This document shows, piece after piece, positions 26,080-32,749 of a stretch of 64,000 nt of DNA. The stretch is taken from positions 27,527 through 91,526 of the forward strand of contig JBDIBF010000002.1 of the NCBI GenBank assembly GCA_039812765.1, given 5' to 3'. Below the pieces are notes generated by a model. The model was not told the origin of the DNA. It worked only from the letters and a program-made list of their open reading frames with translations, and searched no databases. Position 1 is the first letter of the stretch. Each line of letters opens with the position of its first letter. This DNA is from JADJVL01 sp039812765 (GTDB lineage: Bacteria; Acidobacteriota; Holophagae; Holophagales; Holophagaceae). The translations under genes and the position numbers were made by a program.

Positions 26080-26172
26080 TCAGTTCAGCATGCAAAGACG
26101 GGGCACGCAGGTGTTGTTGGTGCCCGCGCAATTGTCTACGGTCCCGGGGAGGCTGGGCACATTGTCGCAAAG
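26080..26172 (-). other. In-frame Cys-rich core continuing beyond the TGA of the RiPP precursor
   Basis: Directly after TGA at 26175-26173, in the same frame, the sequence reads LCDNVPSLPGTVDN, then CAGTNNTCVPRLCMLN and TGA at 26080-26082. This gives 30 codons with four Cys and several Thr/Ser, the composition of a RiPP core, and most codons end in G or C like coding DNA here. Together with the leader it makes a normal-sized precursor of about 68 codons. Possible readings are a nonsense mutation (from TGC, TGG or CGA), UGA decoded as selenocysteine next to Cys, or readthrough. A 6-bp pairing (26120-26125 with 26155-26160) lies just downstream of the TGA but is weak as a SECIS. Confidence 0.7.
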
Positions 26173-26286
26173 TCAGATGTCTCCCGTGTAAACGGGGCAC
26201 CAGTTGATTTCGGCGCCAGCCACGGTGGCGGCCTGTCCGAGATTGATGGACCGCAGGGTTTCGCGGTTCAGGTCGAGCTTCTTCAC
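26173..26286 (-). CDS. Class I lanthipeptide-type precursor leader (37 aa as translated)
   Basis: Starts GTG at 26286, with AGGAG 6 nt upstream. The product begins MKKLDLNRETLRSINLGQ and continues with AATVAGAEINWCPVYTGDI before TGA at 26173-26175. The KKLxLNRETLRxL opening and the following LxxAxxVAGA stretch are the leader hallmark of orphan class I lanthipeptide-like precursors seen in Bacteroidota, myxobacteria and acidobacteria (from memory of the family). With the TGA read as stop, the peptide has one Cys and no real core. The Cys-rich core continues in the same frame past the TGA. No lanthionine dehydratase, cyclase, protease or transporter gene lies within the window, so modification would be done from elsewhere. 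It lies between a bidirectional terminator and the divergent deoC promoter region. Confidence 0.7.
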   Translation of the reverse strand: MKKLDLNRETLRSINLGQAATVAGAEINWCPVYTGDI

Positions 26287-26553
26287 GGGGATCTCCTGGA
26301 TGGGGCTGCGCGGGCCGTGGTTGGGATCCCGAACGATGGCGCGCCGGGCCTGGGCGGCACAAATGTCACGATCCCAGCCGCCCCGCGAAGGAGGCCGACC
26401 GGTGGCTGCGGCCCCTCCGATCCGCACCGCCGGACCTCGTGCCCCCGGGCGGGGTGGACAAAGGGCCGAACGGGGCCGGACAATGGATGGCCCCCGATCC
26501 CAGGCCCAGGTTGACCAACGCCTTCCCGGGTGCGGGCGCATCCGGAGGAGCCC
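26287..26553. other. Divergent intergenic region, RiPP precursor / deoC
   Basis: 267 nt without a gene. Towards deoC there is a TTGACC at 26511-26516, without a convincing -10 after it, and GGAGGAG at 26544-26550 as the ribosome site. Nothing clear is visible as a promoter for the precursor apart from its AGGAG ribosome site. Confidence 0.5.
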
Positions 26554-27570
26554 ATGAAGGTGGCCAGTCCCGACGATTCCCGGACGGAGGCCCCGGCGGC
26601 AGGCGTGCCGCAGCCGGCGGGGCACCCGCGCAATCCCATCCACCCCCTGGACCTGGACCCGGTGCGGGCCCTGCGCGTCAACCTCAGCGCGGTGGAGCGC
26701 CGGGCGGCCAGCCTGCCGGGGCGGCGCACGGTGAAGAAGGAGTGGCAGGCGGCCTGGCTGCTGCGGGCCATCACGCTCATCGACCTCACCACGCTGTCCG
26801 GGGACGACACGCCGGGCAACGTGAAGCGCCTCTGCGCCAAGGCCCGCAACCCCGTGCGGCCGGACCTGCTGAAGGCCCTGGGCGCCGAGGACCTGGGCGT
26901 CACCTGCGGCGCGGTCTGCGTCTACCACGGCCTGGTGGCCACCGCCGTGAAGGCGCTGGAGGGCTCGGGCGTCCCCGTGGCCGCCGTGTCCACGGGCTTC
27001 CCCGCGGGCCTCAGCCCGATGAAGGAGCGGATCAATGAGATCAAGGCCTCGGTGGCCGACGGGGCGAAAGAGATCGACGTCGTCATCACCCGCGGCCTCG
27101 CCCTGAAGGGCGAGTGGGAGGCCCTGTATGACGAGGTGCGTGCCTTCCGGGAGGCCTGCGGCGAGGCCCACATGAAGGTCATCCTGGGCACCGGCGAGCT
27201 GGCGACCCTCACCACCGTCGCCCGGGCCAGCCTCGTGTCCCTGCAGGCCGGCGCCGACTTCATCAAGACCTCCACGGGCAAGGAGCCCGTGAACGCGACC
27301 CTGCCGGTCGGTCTGGTCATGGCCCGCATGGTGCGCGCCCACTTGGAGGCCACGGGCTTCAAGGCCGGCTTCAAGCCCGCCGGCGGCATCCGCACCGCGA
27401 AGTCCAGCCTGGACTGGATGGCCCTCATGAAGGAGGAGCTGGGCGACGCATGGCTGAGGCCCGACCTCTTCCGCTTCGGCGCCAGCGGCCTGCTCACGGA
27501 CATCGAACGCCAGCTGGAGCACTTCGCCACCGGCCGGTATGCCGCCGCGTACCGCCAGCCGATGCCCTGA
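26554..27570 (+). CDS. deoC: Deoxyribose-phosphate aldolase
   Basis: 338 residues; splits 2-deoxyribose 5-phosphate into glyceraldehyde 3-phosphate and acetaldehyde. The TIM-barrel motifs are LIDLTTLSGDDT (about 82-93), CVYHGLVATAVKAL, VSTGFPAGLSPM, KEIDVVITRG (catalytic Asp/Lys region), MKVILGTGEL and the Schiff-base Lys in GADFIKTSTGKEPVNAT. The C-terminal GFKPAGGIRTAKSSLDWM contains the second active-site Lys. It is longer than E. coli DeoC by an N-terminal Pro-rich extension of about 60 residues (TEAPAAGVPQPAGHPRNPIH), like eukaryote-type DERA. GGAGGAG sits 3 nt before the ATG. The ALDH gene 40 nt downstream would oxidise the acetaldehyde. Confidence 0.95.
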   Translation: MKVASPDDSRTEAPAAGVPQPAGHPRNPIHPLDLDPVRALRVNLSAVERRAASLPGRRTVKKEWQAAWLLRAITLIDLTTLSGDDTPGNVKRLCAKARNPVRPDLLKALGAEDLGVTCGAVCVYHGLVATAVKALEGSGVPVAAVSTGFPAGLSPMKERINEIKASVADGAKEIDVVITRGLALKGEWEALYDEVRAFREACGEAHMKVILGTGELATLTTVARASLVSLQAGADFIKTSTGKEPVNATLPVGLVMARMVRAHLEATGFKAGFKPAGGIRTAKSSLDWMALMKEELGDAWLRPDLFRFGASGLLTDIERQLEHFATGRYAAAYRQPMP

Positions 27571-27610
27571 CCTTCCCTCACGACGCTCGACGAACCCGCC
27601 AGGAAGCCCC

Positions 27611-29986
27611 ATGTCCGTGAAGACCATCTTCGAAACCCTGGAATACGGCCCCGCCCCGGAAAGCGCCTCGCCGGCGCTGGACTGGATCGCGTCCCACGAG
27701 GGCAAGTTCGGGCTCTGCATCGGCGGCCAGTGGTCCGCGGCGGCGGACGGCGCCACCTTCGAGGTGCTGGACCCGTCCGCCAACAAGGTCCTGGCCCGGG
27801 TGGCCCAGGCGGGCACCGCGGACGTGGACCGCGCCGTGGCGGCCGCGCGGAAGGCCCAGGGCCCCTGGGCCGCGCTGTCGCCCCACGCCCGGGCCCGCCA
27901 CCTCTACGCCCTGGCCCGGGCCGTGCAGAAGCACTCGCGCCTGCTGGCGGTGCTGGAGTCCATGAACAACGGCAAGCCCATCCGCGAGAGCCGCGACATC
28001 GACATCCCGCTGGTGGCCCGCCACTTCTACCACCACGCCGGCTGGGCCCAGTTATTGGAAGGGGAATTCCCCGGTTACGGGGCCGTTGGGGTGGTCGGCC
28101 AGATCATCCCCTGGAACTTCCCCCTGCTCATGCTGGCCTGGAAGATCGCGCCGGCCCTCGCCGCGGGCAACACCGTGGTCCTCAAGCCGGCGGAGTACAC
28201 GCCCCTCTCGGCCCTGGCCTTCACCGAGATCGCCCACGCCGCGGGCCTGCCCGAGGGCGTGCTGAACCTCGTCACCGGCGACGGCGAGACCGGCAAGCTC
28301 ATGGTCACCCATCCCGGCCTCGACAAGCTCGCCTTCACGGGCTCGACGGAAGTCGGCCGCGCCATCCGCGTGGCCACCGCCGGCAGCGGCAAGAAGCTGA
28401 GCCTCGAACTGGGCGGCAAGAGCCCCTTCATCGTCTTCGACGACGCGGACCTGGATTCCGTCGTCGAGGGCGTCGTGGACGCCATCTGGTTCAACCAGGG
28501 CCAGGTCTGCTGCGCGGGGTCGCGGCTCCTGGTGCACGAGGGCGTCGAGGCGAAGCTGCTGGCCAAGCTGCGCGCCCGCATGGAGAAGCTGCGACTGGGT
28601 TCGCCATTGGACAAGGCCGTGGACATGGGCGCCATCGTCGCCCCGGCCCAGCTGGAGCGGATCCGTGGCCTCATGGCCGAGGGCGCGAAGGAGGGCGGCA
28701 CGATCTGGCAGCCGAGCTGGGCGGCTCCCAAGGAGGGCTGCTTCTACCCGCCCACCCTGGTCTCCGGCGTGGCGCCGGCGGCCATGCTGGCCCAGGTGGA
28801 GATCTTCGGGCCCGTGGTGGTGGCCATGACCTTCCGCACGCCGGCCGAGGCCGTGGCCCTCGCCAACAACACGCCCTACGGCCTGGCCGCCAGCGTGTGG
28901 ACCGAGAACATCAACCTCGCCCTGGACATCGCGCCCAAGGTGAAGGCCGGCGTGGTGTGGGTGAATTGCACGAACCAGTTCGACGCCGCCGCGGGCTTCG
29001 GCGGCTACCGCGACTCGGGCTTCGGCCGCGAGGGGGGCCGCGAGGGCATGTGGGAGTACCTCAAGGCCAAGCCCGCGCCGGCGCCAGCCCCCTTCAAGCC
29101 CGAGCCCTTCGAGGCGGGTCTGGGCGCCGTGGACGGCGGCCTGCCGGGCATCGACCGCACGCCGAAGCTCTTCATCGGCGGCAAGCAGGCCCGGCCCGAC
29201 TCGGGCTACAGCCGCCCGGTCACCGGCGTCTCCGGCCGGGTCCTCGGCGAAGTGGGCGACGGCAACCGCAAGGACCTGCGCAACGCCGTGGAGGCCGCCC
29301 ACGCCGCCGCCGGCTGGGCGAAGGCCACGGGCCACCTGCGGGCCCAGATCCTCTACTACCTGGCGGAGAACCTCTCGGCGCGCGCCGCCGAGTTCGCGAA
29401 GCGCCTCCGCGCCATGACCGGCGCGCCGGCCTCCGTCGCCGAGGCGGAGGTGGAGGCCTCGCTGTCGCGGCTCTTCACCTACGCCGCCTGGGCGGACAAG
29501 TTCGACGGGGCCGTCCATAGCGTTCCGATGCGGGGCGTGGCCCTGGCCATGAACGAGCCGGTGGGCGTGCTGGGGCTGGCCTGCCCCGAGGCCTTCCCGC
29601 TCCTGGGCTTCGTGTCCCTGGTGGCCCCGGCCCTGGCCATGGGCAACACCGTCGTGGCGCTGCCCTCCGCGGCCCACCCCCTCTGCGCCACGGACTTCTA
29701 CTCCATCCTCGAGACGTCGGACCTGCCGTCCGGCGTGCTGAACATCGTCACCGGCGACAAGGAGGCCCTCGCCAAGGTCCTCGCCGACCACGACGACGTG
29801 GACGGCCTCTGGTTCTTCGGCAGCCAGGCCGGCGCCGCGGCGGTGGAGCGGGCGAGTGCGGCGAACATGAAGCGCACCTGGACCGAGTGGACGGAACGCG
29901 ACTGGATGGGCGCCGCGGGTGAGGGGAGGGCGTTCCTCCGCCACGCGACGGAGGTGAAGAACATCTGGATCCCCTACGGGGAGTGA
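27611..29986 (+). CDS. ALDH16-family tandem aldehyde dehydrogenase
   Basis: 791 residues holding two aldehyde dehydrogenase folds in one chain. The first (about 30-485) is complete. It has VGQIIPWNFPLLMLAWKIAPALAAGNTVVLKPAE for NAD binding, LELGGKSPFIV with the general-base Glu, catalytic Cys300/301 in NQGQVCCAGSR and EIFGPVV. The second (about 515-791) keeps the Rossmann-like parts (VGVLGLACPEAFPLLGFV, GNTVVALPSAAHPLCATDFY). It lacks the catalytic Cys and ends in the short WTERDWMGAAGEGRAFLRHATEVKNIWIPYGE region. This is the ALDH16 architecture, where the second domain is a structural pseudoenzyme. With deoC it forms a deoxyribose route: DERA releases acetaldehyde and this enzyme makes acetate. 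AGGAAG precedes the ATG. Confidence 0.9.
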   Translation: MSVKTIFETLEYGPAPESASPALDWIASHEGKFGLCIGGQWSAAADGATFEVLDPSANKVLARVAQAGTADVDRAVAAARKAQGPWAALSPHARARHLYALARAVQKHSRLLAVLESMNNGKPIRESRDIDIPLVARHFYHHAGWAQLLEGEFPGYGAVGVVGQIIPWNFPLLMLAWKIAPALAAGNTVVLKPAEYTPLSALAFTEIAHAAGLPEGVLNLVTGDGETGKLMVTHPGLDKLAFTGSTEVGRAIRVATAGSGKKLSLELGGKSPFIVFDDADLDSVVEGVVDAIWFNQGQVCCAGSRLLVHEGVEAKLLAKLRARMEKLRLGSPLDKAVDMGAIVAPAQLERIRGLMAEGAKEGGTIWQPSWAAPKEGCFYPPTLVSGVAPAAMLAQVEIFGPVVVAMTFRTPAEAVALANNTPYGLAASVWTENINLALDIAPKVKAGVVWVNCTNQFDAAAGFGGYRDSGFGREGGREGMWEYLKAKPAPAPAPFKPEPFEAGLGAVDGGLPGIDRTPKLFIGGKQARPDSGYSRPVTGVSGRVLGEVGDGNRKDLRNAVEAAHAAAGWAKATGHLRAQILYYLAENLSARAAEFAKRLRAMTGAPASVAEAEVEASLSRLFTYAAWADKFDGAVHSVPMRGVALAMNEPVGVLGLACPEAFPLLGFVSLVAPALAMGNTVVALPSAAHPLCATDFYSILETSDLPSGVLNIVTGDKEALAKVLADHDDVDGLWFFGSQAGAAAVERASAANMKRTWTEWTERDWMGAAGEGRAFLRHATEVKNIWIPYGE

Positions 29987-30037
29987 GGGGGACGACCTCC
30001 CTGGCGGTCCCCACCATGAATGCGGCGAGCCGAGCCG

Positions 30038-30106
30038 AAGGGTGAATCCGGATCCAAGGTTGAACAGGACCCAAGGGTGACTGCGGACCCAAGGTTTCGA
30101 CCTTCC
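30038..30106. repeat. Degenerate 17-18-bp tandem repeat (AAGGGTGAnnnnGGACCC)
   Basis: Units AAGGGTGAATCCGGATCC, AAGGTTGAACAGGACCC and AAGGGTGACTGCGGACCC, followed by a partial AAGGTTTCGACC. No coding sense in any frame. Confidence 0.7.
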
Positions 30107-30116
30107 AAGAGCACCA

Positions 30117-30155
30117 CGATCTGCGAGGGCCACGCCTGTTGGCCCTCGCAGATCG
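30117..30155. terminator. 16-bp perfect inverted repeat between convergent genes
   Basis: CGATCTGCGAGGGCCA (30117-30132), loop CGCCTGT, exact complement at 30140-30155. It could terminate transcripts from both sides, or be part of a structured RNA. No U-run is present. Confidence 0.65.
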
Positions 30156-30494
30156 CGGTGCCAGACGCGCGAAGCGCGTCGTCGGCGACGGTTCCGGGAC
30201 GAAAGCTCCGGAGCCGAGAGAGGCGCGGGGGTAGGCGAGGGGATCGGTGAGGGGATCGGCGGCTGACCCGCTGCCGGGCCCGAGCGCGCGCGGGGCGTGC
30301 CTGGCACGGGGCGGAGGTGCTGCGCCCGCCGCGCTCCGTTCGGCCGCATGCGCGTCCGCCGCGTCATGAAGCCGCCGCGTTGGACCTGCCTGCCTTTGGG
30401 GGTCAACGTCAAGGTCGACGGCTCGGCCGCGGACTGGGGCGAGCCGCCCGAGGCGCCCCTGGGCCCCGGTCCCTGGGTCGGGCCAACGCCTTCC

Positions 30495-30932
30495 TCAGCC
30501 GGCGGGCAGCGTGGCCAGGGTGAGCCAGAAGGCCTCGATGGAGGACAACAGGCCCGAAAAGGAGTCGAGGTCGGCGGGCTTGACCAGGTAGGCGTTGGCC
30601 TGGGCCTCGTAGCAGCCCTGGATGTCCCGGTCCCCCATGCTGGAAGTGAGGATCACGGTGGGGATCATCTTCAGCTCGGGCGCGCGCTTGATGGTGCGCA
30701 GCACTTCCAGGCCGCCCACCCGGGGCATGTTCAGGTCCAGGAGGACCAGGTGCGGACGCGGGGCGTCTGCGTAAGGCCATTCACGGCGGAGGAAGGCGAT
30801 GGCCTCCTCGCCGTCCTTGGCGGTGTGGAGGCGGCTGGGGACCTTGGAATCCTTCATGGCCTCCTGGATGAGCCGGACGTCGCCGGGATTGTCGTCCACG
30901 ACGAGGATCTCGATGGGGTTCGCAGGGCTCAT
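30495..30932 (-). CDS. Single-domain response regulator, Rcp1-like
   Basis: A 145-residue receiver without output domain. EILVVDDNPGDVRLIQEAM (8-26) gives the acidic pocket, PHLVLLDLNMPRVGGLEVL holds the phospho-acceptor Asp in LLDLNMP, and ILTSSMGDRD and AYLVKPADLDSF give the Thr/Ser and Lys. The DNPGDVRLIQEA opening is typical of Rcp1-type regulators paired with PAS/phytochrome kinases. Its ATG overlaps the kinase stop by 4 nt, so it is the cognate partner of the upstream histidine kinase. The output, through protein contact, is unknown. Confidence 0.9.
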   Translation of the reverse strand: MSPANPIEILVVDDNPGDVRLIQEAMKDSKVPSRLHTAKDGEEAIAFLRREWPYADAPRPHLVLLDLNMPRVGGLEVLRTIKRAPELKMIPTVILTSSMGDRDIQGCYEAQANAYLVKPADLDSFSGLLSSIEAFWLTLATLPAG

Positions 30933-32083
30933 GGCTCGCTCCGGACGACGGGAAGGGTGAAGTGGAAGGTGGCGCCGAGGCCTGGGGTGGATTCGACCCA
31001 GATGCGGCCGCCGTGGCGCTCCACGATGCGCTTGCAGAACGCGAGCCCGATGCCGCTGCCGGGGAACTCCTCCCGGCCGTGGAGGCGCTGGAAGATGGTG
31101 AAGATCTGCTGGGCGTGGCGGGAATCCAGGCCGATGCCGTTGTCCTGGACCCAGCAGTGCCAGCTTTCGCCCTCCCGCCGGGCGCCGACGGAGATCTCCG
31201 GCGGACGGTGGGGCACCCTGAACTTCAGGGCGTTCCCGACCAGGTTCTGGAAGAGCTGGGTCAGCTGTCCCGGCTCCCCGAGCACCGTGGGGAGCGCCTC
31301 CCGCCGCAGCTCGGGCCGGACCTCCTCGAGAGCCGCGCGAAGGTTCGCCAGGGCCGCGTCGAGGGCCGTGTCCAGGGCCACGGGGCGCGGCGAGGGGGCC
31401 GAGGCGCTCAGCCGCGCGTAGGCCAGCAGGTCCCGGATCATCGCCTGCATGGTCTCCGCCCCCTGGGAGGCGTAGCGGATGAACTCGTCGGCGTCCTCAT
31501 CCAGCCGGCCCTTGTAGCGCCGCGCCAGGAGCTGGGTGAAGCTGGACACCATCCGCAGGGGCTCCTGCAGGTCGTGGCTGGCCACATAGGCGAACTGCTC
31601 AAGATCCGCGTTGGACCTCGCCAGGGCCTCGGCCCTCGCCTCCAGCTCGGCCTGCTTGGCCTTCAGCTCCTCCTCGACGCGCTTGCGATCGGTGATCTCG
31701 AAGCGGATGGCCATGTACTGCCAGGGACGGCCCGCCGCGTCGAGGAAGGGGACGATGGTGGTGTCCACCCAGTAGTGGGAGCCGTCCTTCGCCCGGTTCT
31801 TGATCTCGCCCCGCCACACCTTCCCGGCGGAAATGGTCCTCCACAGGTCCTGGAAGAACTCCCTGGGGTGGTGGCCGCTGTTGATGATCCTGTGGTTCCT
31901 GCCCAGGAGTTCCTCTCGCCCGTACTTCGAGACGGCGCAGAACCGGCCGTTGACATAGGTGATGGTGCCCGTCGCGTCGGTGGTGGCCACGATGGCGCTC
32001 TCGTCCAGGGCCTGCTTCAGCTCCAGGAGGTCCCGCAGCGTCTGTTCGTGGGTGGGCGAGGCGGAAAGATTGGAGTCGGGCAC
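30929..32083 (-). CDS. PAS-domain sensor histidine kinase
   Basis: 384 residues from a GTG start, without a membrane segment, so it is a soluble sensor. A PAS/PAC domain spans about 25-145 (ATTDATGTITYVNGRFCAVSKYGREELLG through MAIRFEITDRKR). A coiled linker (EEELKAKQAELEARAEALARSN) leads to HisKA, with the phospho-His in VASHDLQEPLRMVSSF (about 168-183). The HATPase domain has LFQNLVGNALKF (N box), VQDNGIGLD (G1), GSGIGLAFCKRIVERHGGRIWVES (G2). No heme or chromophore Cys is obvious; the ligand is unknown. It is co-translated with the Rcp1-like regulator. A TAGAAT box lies about 32 nt upstream, so the mRNA has a leader. Confidence 0.92.
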   Translation of the reverse strand: MPDSNLSASPTHEQTLRDLLELKQALDESAIVATTDATGTITYVNGRFCAVSKYGREELLGRNHRIINSGHHPREFFQDLWRTISAGKVWRGEIKNRAKDGSHYWVDTTIVPFLDAAGRPWQYMAIRFEITDRKRVEEELKAKQAELEARAEALARSNADLEQFAYVASHDLQEPLRMVSSFTQLLARRYKGRLDEDADEFIRYASQGAETMQAMIRDLLAYARLSASAPSPRPVALDTALDAALANLRAALEEVRPELRREALPTVLGEPGQLTQLFQNLVGNALKFRVPHRPPEISVGARREGESWHCWVQDNGIGLDSRHAQQIFTIFQRLHGREEFPGSGIGLAFCKRIVERHGGRIWVESTPGLGATFHFTLPVVRSEP

Positions 32084-32199
32084 GGTCAGTCGGTGTTTCG
32101 GAGGAACTTGATCCGAATTCTAGTGGAGTGGGCCCTCCCTGGCCAGGGACCTCCTGGCCTCCCCCCGGGCCGGGACCGGCCTCGCCCGGCTCCGGGACC

Positions 32200-32691
32200 C
32201 TAGGCGGAAGGGTCCTCCCGCAGCTTCGCCGCGATCCGCTCCCTCAGGCTCTCCGGCACGAGATCCGCGAGGTTCCCGCCCATGCCGCCGATCTCGCGCA
32301 CCAGGCGGGAGCTGATGGCGGAGTACTTCTCCTTGGGCATCAGGAACACGGTCTCCAGGTCCGGCGCGAGCTTGCGGTTCATGAGGGCCATCTGGAACTC
32401 GTACTCGAAGTCGCTGAAGGCCCGCACGCCGCGCACGATGAAGCTGGCCTGGTGCTGCTTGGCGAAGTCCACCAGCAGGCCGTGGAAGCTGGTCACCTCG
32501 ATGTGGGGCAGCGGCGCGACCAGCTCCTTCAGGAAGGCCACCCGCTCCTCCACGCCGAAGGCCCCCTGCTTCGCCGGGTTGTGCAGCACCGCCACGATGA
32601 GCCGGTCCACCAGCTTGTCCGCCCGCTGGATCACGTCCCAGTGCCCCATGGTCACGGGGTCGAAGGAACCGGGATAGATCGCGGTGCGCAA
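32200..32691 (-). CDS. coaD: Phosphopantetheine adenylyltransferase
   Basis: 163 residues; makes dephospho-CoA from 4'-phosphopantetheine and ATP in CoA synthesis. RTAIYPGSFDPVTMGHWDVI (2-21) holds the nucleotidyltransferase T/HxGH motif as TMGH. VRGVRAFSDFEYEFQMALMNRKLAPDLETVFLMP is the PPAT signature, and YSAISSRLVREI holds the ISSxxxR motif. The start codon is TTG, fixed by the highly conserved N-terminus; CGGAG lies 6 nt upstream. A TAGTCT box lies about 30 nt upstream. Confidence 0.95.
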   Translation of the reverse strand: MRTAIYPGSFDPVTMGHWDVIQRADKLVDRLIVAVLHNPAKQGAFGVEERVAFLKELVAPLPHIEVTSFHGLLVDFAKQHQASFIVRGVRAFSDFEYEFQMALMNRKLAPDLETVFLMPKEKYSAISSRLVREIGGMGGNLADLVPESLRERIAAKLREDPSA

Positions 32692-32749
32692 GGGGGGCTC
32701 CGGGGGAGGGACGGGGACAGACTACCCGCAACCCGGTCCCCATGCCGCG

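Larger units (their letters stand above)
29987..30494. other. 508-nt intergenic region with repeats and a long hairpin
   Basis: No convincing gene. It contains the degenerate 17-18-bp repeats at 30038-30106, the 16-bp perfect hairpin at 30117-30155, and GC-rich sequence with short inverted repeats (GCGCGAAGCGCG near 30167, GAGGGGATCGGTGAGGGGATCGG near 30238). Both flanking genes (ALDH16 on +, response regulator on -) end into it, so it is a convergent terminator region that has grown. Confidence 0.6.

Noticed and set aside
26119..26161. SECIS element after the TGA of the RiPP frame
   Set aside because: Only a 6-bp GUGCCC/GGGCAC pairing with a 29-nt loop is visible; no compact hairpin with a bulged U and GGU(C)-type loop. 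Kept as a hypothesis only.
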